A DNA stretch of 64,000 bases from Megaustenia siamemsis (GCA_032433765.1 JAVIAB010000025.1:37985756-38049755), one strand, 5' to 3'; positions 11,985 through 23,110 are shown, counted from the stretch's first letter. The notes: generated by a model from the sequence alone, not told the origin. Made by a program: numbers and translations.

Positions 11985-12484
11985 AGGAGCCGCGATAGCT
12001 CAGTGGTTAGTGAACTGGACTACAAAGGACAAGGGGTAGGGTTCGATCCCAAACGACGGCTTCAGGGTTCACCCAGCCTTAAATGGGTACTGGATATTTT
12101 TTTCTGGGAAAGTAAAGCAGCACGGGCGTAATACCGACCACATTACCCCAAAAATCATATGCTGAAGGTTTGTAAAAATATAGGGTCACTAACTTCGACA
12201 AACACAGATCCACGTCACTTCTTCGGATGATGGAAATGGGAGTTAAGTTGGGCACAGCCAGAAATGAGAAACTTAGTGGCCGTGTAAGAAGACTTATCAA
12301 CATAGAACTGGAGTCGTCAGTCGCTGGACACTGAGGGAATTGCTGAGGGGGGAATCTGAGCATCTATGGACATGTTCGGAGTGCAATGATGATGACCCGC
12401 AAATAACTCAATAACTCAATAGGGTCACCAACACCATATTTCCCTATACGCCACTTGGCGTGACGGGGGTACTTTACTTTACTT
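11985..12484 (+). mobile_element. SINE-1, full length, with a secondary insertion
   Basis: The tRNA-like head has box A (TAGCTCAGTGGTTAG) and box B (GGTTCGATCCC). The body block CATTACCCCAAAAATCAT follows, and a 3' end GTGACGGGGGTACTTTACTT. The target duplication ACTCATACGGACG lies at 11972-11984 and 12485-12497. The unit would be about 260 bp without the insert at 12190-12418. Other copies: 2722-2898, 3570-3741, 21502-21757, 52222-52463. Confidence 0.92.
12190..12418 (+). mobile_element. Secondary insertion inside SINE-1
   Basis: Breaks the SINE body. The word ATAGGGTCAC occurs at 12180-12189 and 12419-12428 and the SINE resumes exactly after it, so this is an insertion with a target duplication of at least 10 bp. 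It reads HRSTSLLRMMEMGVKLGTAR and ends CAATGATGATG, suggesting a truncated LINE 3' end. Confidence 0.75.
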
Positions 12485-12497
12485 ACTCATACGGACG

Positions 12498-12689
12498 CAC
12501 ATTTCCAGAAAACAGGAGGATAGCTCTGGTCAGGGTACAGCGAAAGATGTTGAAGAAGGCTTCTTATTCGCTGTGATTTACAATATGTTTTGTGGCGTAG
12601 GTCGTGTTTCAAATTGGAAAATAGTTCGCGAAAGGATGCAAGAAGCAATCGGAGTACATGATAACCTTTAGGCTTTATGGTTATGATTA
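12498..12689. other. Unassigned stretch
   Basis: Between SINE-1 and the DR1 dispersed repeat. Nothing recognised. Confidence 0.35.
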
Positions 12690-13085
12690 TGGAAGGCCCG
12701 GTAATCACTGCAAACGAATTACAATCCATAATTGCTCAACCGCTCGTGCCAGTGGAATCATCCGAATTAATATCTCATCTCCCAAACAAAGAAAGGTAGC
12801 TGGATTCTCCATCATAGCAGTCTCAGCACACGTCAAAAGACATAAGGCGAAGTCGCACATTAAGTGAACGCAACCGTCTGTTCCCTGTCATACGATATCA
12901 TCATTCATCGCAAACAATCGGAATATTGAAACACAATCAAAACGGATGAAACGCACAGCTCACGGTGTGCACAGAGCACTAAACTCAGTAGCTCCTTTAG
13001 AAACTCGGACTTGGAATATATGCAACAAAGAACACTTTTCAGACAACCTTTAACAGTTCCTCCCGCCTATCCGCCATATTAACCG
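12673..13085 (+). repeat. Dispersed repeat DR1, long copy
   Basis: About 400 bp shared in order with 53100-53545, and in part with 25000-25029 plus 25648-25775. Shared words include CTGCAAACGAATTA, GCCAGTGGAATCATCC, CTGTTCCCTGTCATACGAT and AGCTCACGGTGTGCACAG. No coding frame is conserved between copies. I do not recognise the family. Confidence 0.85.
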
Positions 13086-13291
13086 GTATATCTTTTGACG
13101 CGTGTGCAGAAACGGAAAATGGAATAGCTTGGTCACGTGTCTCGACCGTCTGGTCTAGTAAAGGCCATTCTGTAAGGGACAGGGGAAGGGAGAGGAGGGG
13201 GCGGGGAAAGAGATGGGATGATAACATCAAAGCATAGATTGTTTGTATAGAGTTCCAGAGAAAGACTAAAGATAGAGAGAAATGGAGGAGT
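13086..13291. other. Unassigned stretch before the 39-bp array
   Basis: Includes a purine-rich patch (13175-13215). No gene seen. Confidence 0.35.
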
Positions 13292-16200
13292 TTGATGGAG
13301 ACTATCAATGGTGCCCCAATGACCCCTAGTTTGATGGAGACTATCAATGGTGCCCCAATGACCCCTAGTTTGATGGAGACTATCAATGGTGCCCCAATGA
13401 CCCCTAGTTTGATGGAGACTATCAATGGTGCTCCAATGACCCCTAGTTTGATGGAGACTATCAATGGTGCCCCAATGACCCCTAGGTTGATGGAGACTAT
13501 CAATGGTGCTCCAATGACCCCTAGTTGATGGAGACTATCAATGGTGCCCCAATGACCCCTAGGTTGATGGAGACTATCAATGGTGCCCAATGACCCCTAG
13601 TTTGATGGAGACTATCAGTGGTGCTCCAATGACCCCTAGTTGATGGAGACTATCAATGGTGCTCCAATGACCCCTAGGTTGATGGAGACTATCAATGGTG
13701 CTCCAATGACCCCTAGGTTGATGGAGACTATCAATGGTGCCCCAATGACCCCTAATTTGATGGAGACTATCAATGGTGCCCCAATGACCCCTAGTTTGAT
13801 GGAGACTATCAGTGGTGCCCCAATGACCCCTAGTTTGATGGAGACTATCAATGGTGCTCCAATGACCCCTAGGTTGACGGAGTCTATCAGTGGTGCTCCA
13901 ATGACCCCTAGTTTGATGGAGACTATCAGTGGTGCCCCAATGACCCCTAGTTTGATGGAGTCTATCAGTGGTGCCCCAATGACCCCTAGGTTGACGGAGT
14001 CTATCAGTGGTGCCCCAATGACCCCTAGGTTGACGGAGTCTATCAGTGGTGCTCCAATGACCCCTAGGTTGATGAAGTCTATCAGTGGTGCTCCAATGAG
14101 CCCTAGGTTGATGGAGTCTATCAGTGGTGCTCAAATGACCCCTAGGTTGATGAACTCTATCAGTGGTGCTCCAATGACCCCTAGGTTGATGAAGTCTATC
14201 AGTGGTGCTCCAATGACCCCTAGGTTGATGGAGTCTATCAGTGGTGCTCCAATGACCCCTAGGTTGATGGAGACTATCAGTGGTGCTCCAATGACCCCTA
14301 GGTTGATGGAGACTATCAATGGTGCCCCAATGACCCCTAGGTTGACGGAGTCTATCAGTGGTGCCCCAATGACCCCTAGGTTGATGGAGACTATCAATGG
14401 TGCTCCAATGACCCCTAGGTTGATGGAGACTATCAATGGTGCTCCAATGACCCCTAGGTTGACGGAGTCTATCAGTGGTGCTCCAATGACCCCTAGTTTG
14501 ATGGAGACTATCAGTGGTGCTCCAATGACCCCTAGGTTGATGGAGACTATCAGTGGTGCCCCAATGACCCCTAGGTTGATGGAGACTATCAGTGGTGCTC
14601 CAATGACCCCTAGGTTGACGGAGTCTATCAGTGGTGCTCCAATGACCCCTAGTTTGATGGAGACTGTCAGTGGTGCTCCAATGACCCCTAGGTTGATGGA
14701 GACTATCAGTGGTGCTCCAATGACCCCTAGGTTGACGGAGTCTACCAGTGGTGCTCCAATGACCCCTAGTTTGATGGAGACTATCAATGGTGCTCCAATG
14801 ACCCCTAGGTTGATGGAGACTATCAATGGTGCTCCAATGACCCCTAGGTTGATGGAGACTATCAATGGTGCTCCAATGACCCCTAGGTTGACGGAGTCTA
14901 TCAGTGGTGCTCCAATGACCCCTAGTTTGATGGAGACTATCAGTGGTGCTCCAATGACCCCTAGGTTGATGGAGTCTATCAGTGGTGCTCCAATGACCCC
15001 TAGGTTGATGGAGACTATCAGTGGTGCTCCAATGACCCCTAGGTTGATGGAGACTATCAATGGTGCCCCAATGACCCCTAGGTTGACGGAGTCTATCAGT
15101 GGTGCCCCAATGACCCCTAGGTTTATGAAGTCTATCAGTGGTGCTCCAATGACCCCTAGGTTGATGGAGACTATCAGTGGTGCCCCAATGACCCCTAGGT
15201 TGATGAAGTCTATCAGTGGTGCTCCAATGACCCCTAGTTTGATGGAGACTATCAGTGGTGCTCCAATGACCCCTAGGTTGACGGAGTCTATCAGTGGTGC
15301 TCCAATGACCCCTAGGTTGACGGAGTCTATCAGTGGTGCCCCAATGACCCCTAGGTTGATGAAGTCTATCAGTGGTGCCCAACGACCCATAGGTTGACGG
15401 AGTCTATCAGTGGTGCTCCAATGACCCCTAGGTTGACGGAGTCTATCAGTGGTGCTCCAATGACCCCTAGGTTGACGGAGTCTATCAGTGGTCCTCCAAT
15501 GACCCCTAGTTTGATGGAGACTATCAGTGGTGCCCCAATGACCCCTAGTTTGATGGAGACTATCAATGGTGCCCCAATGACCCCTAGGTTGATGGAGACT
15601 ATCAATGGTGCCCCAATGACCCCTAGTTTGATGGAGACTATCAATGGTGCCCCAATGACCCCTAGTTTGATGGAGACTATCAATGGTGCCCCAATGACCC
15701 CTAGGTTGACGGAGTCTATCAGTGGTGCCCCAATGACCTCCAGGTTGATGAAGTCTCTCAGTGTTGCCCCAATGACCCCTAGGTTGATGAAGTCTCTCAG
15801 TGTTGCCCCAATGACCTCCAGGTTGATGAAGTCTCTCAGTGGTGCCACAATGACCTCCAGGTTGATGAAGTCTCTCAGTGTTGCCCCAATGACCTCCAGG
15901 TTGATGAAGTCTCTCAGTGTTGCCCCAATGACCTCCAGGTTGATGAAGTCTATCAGTGTTGCCCTAATGACCTCCAGGTTGATGAAGTCTCTCAGTGTTG
16001 CCCCAATGACCCCTAGGTTGATGAAGTCTCTCAATTATTGCCCCAATGACCCCTAGGTTGATCAAGTCTATCAGTGGTGCCCCAATGACCTCCAGGTTGA
16101 TCAAGTCTATCAGTGTTGCCCCAATGACCTCCAGGTTGATCAAGTCTATCAGTGTTGCCCCAATGACCTCCAGGTTGATCAAGTCTATCAGTGTTGCCCC

Positions 16201-16468
16201 AATGACCTCCAGGTTGATCAAGTCTATCAGTTTTGCCCCAATGACCTCCAGGTTGATCAAGTCTATCAGTGTTGCCCCAATGACCTCCAGGTTGATCAAG
16301 TCTATCAGTGTTGCCCTAATGACCTCCAGGTTGATCAAGTCTATCACTTTTGCCCCAATGACCTCCAGGTTGATCAAGTCTATCAGTTTTGCCCCAATGA
16401 CCTCCAGGTTGATCAAGTCTATCAGTGTTGCCCTAATGACCTCCAGGTTGATCAAGTCTATCAGTAGT
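13292..16468. repeat. 39-bp minisatellite, about 81 copies
   Basis: Thirteen-codon units built on TTGATGGAGACTATCAATGG and GCCCCAATGACCCCTAG. Subtypes differ at linked sites (ATGGAGACT, ACGGAGTCT, ATGAAGTCT, ATCAAGTCT). From about 15740 to the right end a separate block uses GACCTCCAGGTTGAT. Frames of 585 and 601 codons are open on opposite strands, as expected for stop-free units divisible by three. No gene is called. Confidence 0.97.
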
Positions 16469-16574
16469 TCCTCTTCTTCTCTAGATTAATAATGCTATTC
16501 TTAAATAAATTTTTGAGTTACCACATTCTTCTTATTCTTCAAATCAAGATTATACTGTCGGTGTTTCCAATTTA

Positions 16575-17190
16575 AAGGCAGAAAGAACACAATACAACAC
16601 AACGGGCATTCAACAAACGTTGTGAGAACACCAGCCCAAAGGTCGACGGGGGCCTCGGTAGCCGAGTTGGGAAAACCACTCGACTGGACTACCGACGTTC
16701 GGACAACCCGTGTTCGATTCCCGCTGGGAGCAGTGTGAATTGTACTCGTGGTTGGAAAATAATACCCCCACGGTCGACCCAGCCGTGTGGGTGTAAACTC
16801 CCGTGCTAAGACGCCGGTTCAAGTCTTGTACTTTACATTTACCTTTAGGTCGACCACGAAAAAGATGGGTCGATTGAATATTAGAAGCACTAGGAAACAT
16901 AACAGCAGCAGAGGCGAACAGAAGAGCAAAAGATGGATTGATGGAATATTAGAAGCACTAGGAAATATATCAGCAGCAGAGGCGAACAGAAGAGCAAAAG
17001 ATGGATTGATGGAATATTAGAAGCACTAGGAAACATAACAGCAGCAGAGGCGAACAGAAGAGCAAAAGATGGATTAATGGAATATTAGAAGCACTAGGAA
17101 ACATAACAGCAGTAGAGGCGAACAGAAGATCAAAAGACCGCAAATTATATCTCCCCTCGACGCTGAAAGGCAATTTAGTAAAGAAAGAAG
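16575..17190 (+). mobile_element. LINE-A 3' end, broken by SINE-2, with 68-bp units
   Basis: Left of the SINE it gives ACACAACGGGCATTCAACAA and GTGAGAACACCAGCCC. Right of it come CACGAAAAAGATGG and about four 68-bp copies of the segment GILEALGN..AEANRRAK. It ends TATCTCCCCTCGACGCTGAA, the conserved LINE-A 3' word. Confidence 0.9.
16648..16846 (+). mobile_element. SINE-2, tRNA-headed, inserted in LINE-A with TSD
   Basis: The head GCCTCGGTAGCCGAGTTGG resembles a Leu/Ser-type tRNA box A. Box B is TGTTCGATTCCC. The body is unrelated to SINE-1. The 8-bp target duplication AGGTCGAC is at 16640-16647 and 16847-16854. Deleting the element restores the LINE-A reading 'CCAAAGGTCGACCACGAAA'. Length about 199 bp. 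Confidence 0.85.
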
Positions 17191-17410
17191 AAGAAGAAGA
17201 AGTTTCCAATTTATGACACCTCAAAAAATGATCCATTTTGTAGACTAATTCAACGTGTTGTAGATAATATTTTTGTAAATTTTTACTAAAGAGGGTAAAC
17301 ACTTCAAAGATGATTAGATGAGACACGTTCTGGTGTGAGATACGTCATTCTCTTCTTCTACAAACGACGTTGTAATTTAATCTGAAATTTCTAATCGACT
17401 GGAATGATCC
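17191..17410. other. Unassigned AT-rich stretch
   Basis: Short GAA run at 17187-17201 after the LINE-A end. Otherwise nothing recognised. Confidence 0.35.
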
Positions 17411-17417
17411 ATAGAAC

Positions 17418-17540
17418 AAGAATGCACAAGGTTGTTTTCGTAAATGCGCCAGACAACTAAATTATCAACTAATTATAAATTATATACCGATAATTTAGTT
17501 GTCTGCGCATTTACAAAAACAACCTTGTACATTCTTCCTC
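17418..17540. mobile_element. Hairpin MITE
   Basis: A near-perfect inverted repeat: the left arm AATGCACAAGGTTGTTTTCG...AACTAAATTATC is mirrored by GATAATTTAGTTGTC...ACAACCTTGTACATT, with a loop of about 22 bp. Flanks repeat ATAGAAC (17411-17417 and 17542-17548), a plausible target duplication. No coding capacity. Superfamily not identified. Confidence 0.75.
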
Positions 17541-17584
17541 TATAGAACATTCCAGTTGTGGATTTTTGTACATGTCGAATAATG

Positions 17585-17807
17585 GTTGATTGCTGGTTCT
17601 ATTTTGTCAGAATATCTATAGAACATTTTCTTGGACAAGTTGTATCGTCTCTTCGCTGCTGTTTGTGAGTTAGATCAAAATATCTATAGAACATTTTCTT
17701 GGACATGTTGTATCGTCTCTTGGCTGATGTTTGTGAGTTAGATCAAAATATCTATAGAACATTTTCTTGGACATGTTGTATCGTCTCTTAGCTGCTATTT
17801 GTGAGTT
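17585..17807. repeat. 68-bp tandem repeat, about 3 copies
   Basis: Units contain CTATAGAACATTTTCTTGG and TTGTATCGTCTCTT. They share CTATAGAACATT with the MITE flank. Unrelated to the LINE-A 68-bp unit despite the equal length. Confidence 0.9.
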
Positions 17808-18235
17808 CATCATCATGTGCCATACCGGTTGGCGTAGGTGATCATGTCCCTCCACAATCTTCTATCTACAGTGCATCGTATCAGTTCTGTTGTTGACTGT
17901 TTTCCATGCCATGACACCAAGCTATCCAGTATTTTCTCTCTTTGTCGCCCGCGATCTCTCTTTCCTTTTATTTTGCCAGTTGTAACCAAGTATTCCAACT
18001 TTCCTCTTCTCATGATGTGCCCGAAAAATGTTGATTGTCTCTTTCTGATGTTTTTTAAGAGCTCCCTTTTTGTGTTTGCCTCTTTGAGAACTTCCTCATT
18101 GGTCTTTTTAGCTGCCCAGGGAACTTTCAACATTCTTCTGAGAAATCCCATCTCTGTGGCCTCTAATCGTCTTTTCATTTGGTCAAAGGCTGGCTTCTCA
18201 CCTCTAGACAACCCTTCTCCAACCCAAGCCCCTAC
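17808..18235 (-). mobile_element. LINE-C fragment, fairly intact tail
   Basis: The minus strand reads EATEMGFLRRMLKVPWAAKK, RKRQSTFFGHIMRRGKLEY, GKIKGKRDRGRQREKILDSL and RRLWRDMITYANRYGT, then the stop and a short TGATGA tail on the left. The frame is open over about 130 codons, so it is younger than the 6525 copy. It is 5'-truncated, and the RT catalytic core is absent. Confidence 0.9.
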
Positions 18236-18589
18236 CCCATAAACACAAGTTAGTGCAAAATGAATCTACAAAAGTGACTCTTTCTTGTCTTCGGCACGGC
18301 ACTTGATGACGACGATGATGCTGGTTCAATCAGGGGACATAACCAACGGCGGAGATCCTGATATGTAAATGAAAAGTGATTAAGTAATCTCTCCTCTATC
18401 CCTGGCAGCAATGGACTGTCTTAAGTCTTTCACTGATCTGATCTCGGTCTTAAGTTAATGTTACGAGAATGTCTGGGAGCGTCTAATGAGACAGGTCTGT
18501 TCCGTTTATGCTGTCACAGGTCACTCTTTGACGTCTGTTCAAATCTAATATTAAATTCTGTCTGTTAAACAAGAAAAAATTTGAGATAG
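18236..18589. other. Unassigned stretch
   Basis: Contains a short GACGACGATGATG run near 18310 that may be another LINE tail. Nothing else recognised. Confidence 0.4.
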
Positions 18590-19152
<563 letters not shown>

Positions 19153-19275
19153 CAAGAAACTCCTTAAGTACATTTGACTTCGCGAAAGAAGGTCAAGGAA
19201 ATATCCTGGACTGCGGACAGATGGAGAGACCTTGTCTATGACCTCCTAGAGATTGTGCTAGACGGGGTTTCGTTT
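19153..19275 (+). mobile_element. Short LINE tail remnant
   Basis: Reads SWTADRWRDLVYDLL, matching the (S/R)W..RWRDL motif that closes LINE C-termini elsewhere in the window. Too short to assign to a family. Confidence 0.5.
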
Positions 19276-19505
19276 TTGTTCCCTGAACTATTTGAGAAGA
19301 ATGTTTGTGGTGAGCATTGTTTCCTCAATGTTTGATGCTAATGGTAAAGACGATGATGGTGGTGATGTTGCATACATCAACCCAGTAGGAGAGCTGCCAG
19401 ATATCCGCCAAGCATCTCCAAGGGTCTTGTTTTCTTAAACGTTCCCTGCCAAGTCAAATCAGCTCAAATTTGAGGGGCAACCAGAGGTTCTCACACTTTT
19501 CTAAA
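19276..19505. other. Unassigned stretch
   Basis: Includes a GATGATGGTGGTGATG patch near 19350. No gene seen. Confidence 0.35.
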
Positions 19506-19937
19506 CTTGAGATCGGTGTTTGGGAAGGTTGGTATATCGTGTTTGGGAAGTTGGTATATCGTGTTTGGGAAGGTTGATATATCGTATTTGTGAAGGTTGA
19601 TATATCGTGTTTGTGGAAGTTGGTATATCGTGTTTGAGAAAGTTGGTATATCGTGTTTGTGGAAGTTGGTATATCGTGTTTGAGAAAGTTGGTATATCGT
19701 GTTTGGAGAAGTTGATATATCGTGTTTGGAGAAGTTGGTATATCGTGTTTGGAGAAGTTGATATATCGTGTTTGGAGAAGTTGATATATCGTGTTTGGGG
19801 AAGTTGATATATCGTGTTTGGAGAAGTTGGTATATCGTGTTTGGGGAAGTTGATATATCGTGTTTGGGGAAGTTGATATATCGTGTTTGGAGAAGTTGAT
19901 ATATCGTGTTTGGAGAAGTTGGTATATCGTGTTTGGT
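19506..19937. repeat. 23-bp minisatellite, about 19 copies
   Basis: Units TATATCGTGTTTGG plus AGAAGTTGR, alternating GGTATATC and GATATATC. Confidence 0.96.
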
Positions 19938-20206
19938 CTCGTCAAGATTAGAGGGATACTAGCCGTCATTCCGCAGCGAATAGGGCATTGGCTTGGAGAA
20001 GCATAGAGACCCGGTCCATCTCACCCTGACACACCGCACTCGACCAAATGAATAAACTTGGTACCCAGTTCGGAGAAAGTAAGGCTGCTACACCAACAAA
20101 CATCACTTGCCGCCTCATCTTCACATGCTGACGTTTAACACTGTAAATATAACTAATTAACACCCCTGGGATATTGCACACTATGTGGCTGCCTTTGCTA
20201 GCTATC
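19938..20206. other. Unassigned stretch
   Basis: An 83-codon antisense ORF (19966-20217) without known motifs. No repeat unit. Confidence 0.35.
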
Positions 20207-20394
20207 ACAATCATCATGTGCCATACCGGTTGGCATAGGCGATTAGGTCCTCCCAGAATCTTCTATCCACAGTATGCCGTATCAGTTCTGTTGTTGACTG
20301 TTTTCCATGCTATGACACCAAGCTATCTAGTATCTTCTCTATTTGTCGTCCGCGATCTCTCTTTCCATGTATTTTACCAGTTGTAACCAAGTAT
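20207..20394 (-). mobile_element. LINE-C 3' end, split by LINE-B
   Basis: Matches 17815-18000 in the same orientation (CATGTGCCATACCGGTTGGC, then GTTGTTGACTGTTTTCCATG). It is interrupted at AACCAAGTAT and resumes for only a few bases after 21408. Confidence 0.87.
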
Positions 20395-21398
20395 ATAGCA
20401 AAAATATGGACTAGAAATGAATATCAAAAAGACTAAAATTATGATCATAATAAAAGAAAATTCTCAAGACCTACAATTAAATATCACAGTGGAGGGAATA
20501 CATCTGGGGACAGTCTAGAGCTACAACTACCTGGGGCATACTATAACCAATGATGGAAAATGTACAACTGAAATAAATAAAAGAATAGGAATGGCAAAAA
20601 GTAATTTTAATGCCATGAAAAATATACTAACATCAAAACAAATAACACCAGGGCTAAAACTAAGAATAGCAAAATGTTATATCTGCTCAATATTCCTATA
20701 TGGTGCAGAAACATGGACATTAGAGCAGAAAACAGAACAGAAAATTGAAGCCTTTGAAATGTGTATTTATAGTAGAATAGGTAGAATTGGATGGAAAGAA
20801 AAGAAAACAAACATGGATGTTTTAAAACAACTAAATTGAAAAAAGAACTACTAAACACAATTAGAACAAGACAAATGAAATTTTTTGGTCATGTTAAAAG
20901 ACACAGCCGTCTAATACTTCCATTTGCGTTGAGTGCGTGGCATCCTGATTGTCGTGCGCCTTTTGGCTGGTTGCCTCCGACTTCAGCACTTGAACTTGCT
21001 AGAGCAGACTGTGGTCTTGCTCGGTTGTAGGAAGGCCTGGCCAGTCTTAGTTTTCAGTCCCTGGTGACTGTTAAGCCCCATCCCCACGACAAGGAGCTGG
21101 CCTTGATGACAAGAATTACAAAAGACAGTAAAATTTATACAGGAAACGACATTGCAGATATAGACAATACTTTAGGCGAACGAAAGATAGATAGATACAG
21201 CCGTCTAATAAAAGTAATGTTAGAAGGGAAAATACAAGGTAAAAGAGGCAGAGGCAGACCAAGACTAACATGGACGAGTAACATCAAAAGATGGACAAGT
21301 CAGCCTATGGCAATCTGCACCATCAAAGCAAGAGACAGAGTGGAATGGCGCTCCATGGTAGCCAACCTTCGATGCGGAGACGGCACTCAATGGTGATG
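20395..21398 (+). mobile_element. LINE-B copy inserted in LINE-C, itself interrupted
   Basis: The coding remnants read NIKKTKIMI, SYNYLGHTITNDGKC, GMAKSNFNAMKN, GAETWTLEQKTEQKI and, after the inner insertion, GKRGRGRPRLTWTSNIKRW and MVANLRCGDGTQW, ending TGATGA. The target duplication AACCAAGTAT is at 20385-20394 and 21399-21408. A stop near 20837 and the insertion at 20917 disable it. The RT catalytic part is missing. Confidence 0.9.
20917..21196 (+). mobile_element. 280-bp non-autonomous element inside LINE-B
   Basis: The perfect 14-bp duplication ACAGCCGTCTAATA lies at 20903-20916 and 21197-21210, and LINE-B continues across it. The insert ends in a short GATAGATAGAT run, as expected of a tail. 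It has no clear tRNA boxes and no ORF of note. I see no other full copy in the window. Confidence 0.85.
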
Positions 21399-21501
21399 AA
21401 CCAAGTATTCCTTCTGGAATCATTGTATTATGAAATAATTACCAGCTATACTTGAGCATTATTCGTCATGGAATCCATTATCTAGGACCCTCTGAGTTAA
21501 T

Positions 21502-21757
21502 AAAAGTAGTAGCAAAGTACCCCCGTCACACCAAGTGGCGTATAGGGAATATGGTGTTAATGACCATAAATTTTACAGACCTTCGGCACATGATTTTTGG
21601 GGTAATGTGGTCGGTATTACGCCTGTGCTGCTTTACTTTCCCAGAAAAAAATCCGGTACCCATTAAAGGCTGGGTGAACCCGGAGCTGTCAGTTGGGATC
21701 GAACCCTACCCCTTGTCCTTTGTAGTCCAGTTCACTAACCACTGAGCTATCGCGGCT
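21502..21757 (-). mobile_element. SINE-1, full length, with TSD
   Basis: Antisense copy from tail (AGTACCCCCGTCACACC) to head (CACTGAGCTATCGCGGCTC, complement of box A). The 14-bp target duplication CCCTCTGAGTTAAT lies at 21488-21501 and 21758-21771. The best intact SINE-1 in the window, about 256 bp. Confidence 0.95.
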
Positions 21758-21771
21758 CCCTCTGAGTTAAT

Positions 21772-21809
21772 GTAAAAAAAAAAGTAAAGTGCCCCCGTCA
21801 CGCCAAGCA
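21772..21809 (-). mobile_element. SINE-1 tail fragment
   Basis: AAAGTAAAGTGCCCCCGTCA then CGCCAAG, only the last 30-odd bases of SINE-1, adjoining LINE-A. Confidence 0.7.
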
Positions 21810-21812
21810 ATT

Positions 21813-23110
21813 CTCAAATATTGTTCCGAAATAAAAGAGGATGTACTGACGCTGTACTCACATTAAAACAGCTTGTAGAAAGACGACAGAACACAATCAA
21901 AATGTGTGCATAGCTTTCATTAACCAGGAACAAGCTTTCGACAGAGTAGACAGAGAACAACTGTGGGAGATACTAACAACATACGGAGTAAGCCAACATC
22001 TAACAGAGAACAACTGTGGGAGATACTAACAACATACGGAGTAAGCCAACATCTAACAGAGAACAACTGTGGGAGATACTAACAACATACGGAGTAAGCC
22101 AACATCTAACAGAGAACAACTGTGGGAGATACTAACAACATACGGAGTAAGCCAACATCTAACCAACCTTATTAAAGGTCTCTTTATCAGCAGCAGCTGC
22201 ACAGTCAGAACAGCGGCAGGCTACACCACTTCGAAGTTAGATCAGGTTAAGACAGGGGTGCGTACTATCCCCCCTACTGTTTATTACATACATGGACCAT
22301 ATATGCAAGCTAGCCAACCCATCAGAGACAGAGGAGATCAACGAGCTTTTATTTGCAGACGATCAGGCACTAATACATGAAACAATAGAAGACCTACAAG
22401 AACACTTAAACAAACTCAACATCTCAGGCACAAAATACAACATGAAAATCAACATCAACAAAATAGAAGTCATGAATGTCGCCAAAAATAAACAGAACAT
22501 CAACATAACTATAGAAGGCAGACAACTAAAACAAGTAGAGGAATTCAAATACCTAGGAAGTCTAATGACAAACGATAATTCTCAAACAGCAGAGATAGAA
22601 TCAAGATGCAACAAAGCTTGTCAAATCATTGGACAGTTATCACCACTATTGTCCAACAAGGAAATAACTCTGGAGGCAAAACGAGCACTCTACAATACAA
22701 TCTTCATCCCAACGTTGTGCTACCAATGCCAGACCTGGACTCTAGATGCAAGAACAATAAGAAAATAACCTCTACAGAGATGAAATGTGTTAGACGAATG
22801 ACAGGAAACAGTCTGAGAGATAAGATCAGAAATGAAGAACTGAGAAAAAAGCTAGGAATAGCCCCCGCCTAGAATATATAAAGAAACAACAGATAAAATG
22901 GTTTGGCCACGTGACAGGGCAGAAAGATCAAACCACAACACAATGGGCCCTCAATAAACGTTGTGAGAACAACAGACCCAAGGGTCAACCACGAAAAAGA
23001 TGGATGGATGGAATATTAGAAGCACTAGGAAACACAAAAACAGCAGAGGCGATCAGAAGAGCAAAAACCTGCAAATTATATCTCCCCTCGACGCTGAAAG
23101 GCATATGTGG
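21813..23110 (+). mobile_element. LINE-A with RT catalytic core (longest copy)
   Basis: Reading frames give TDAVLTLKQLVERRQ, then QEQAFDRVDREQLWEIL, QGCVLSPLLFITYMDHI (RT domain), LLFADDQALIHETIED (catalytic FADD at about 22351), NINITIEGRQLKQVEEFKYL, LCYQCQTWTLDARTIRK, RRMTGNSLRDKIRNEEL, the AIEYIKK-type block and RKRWMDGILEALGN. It is broken by a fourfold 53-bp duplication at 21955, a one-base loss near 22766 and a stop near 22870. The endonuclease domain is not visible to the left, so it is 5'-truncated. This copy serves as reference for the LINE-A pieces elsewhere. Confidence 0.93.
21955..22166. repeat. 53-bp tandem repeat, 4 copies, inside LINE-A RT
   Basis: Units AGAGAACAACTGTGGGAGAT...CCAACATCTAAC repeat the codons for REQLWEILTTYGVSQHL. 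Three extra copies add 159 bp, so the downstream frame is restored although the middle units run into stops. Confidence 0.95.

Noticed and set aside
11995..12062. tRNA gene
   Set aside because: A and B boxes are present but the sequence continues into the shared SINE-1 body with TSDs. The same holds for 16648 and the 53954 palindrome.
13577..15382. 601-codon minus-strand ORF (and 585-codon plus-strand ORF)
   Set aside because: Both are read through the same 39-bp units. A stop-free unit divisible by three opens frames on both strands. No start context, splice site or non-repeat part.
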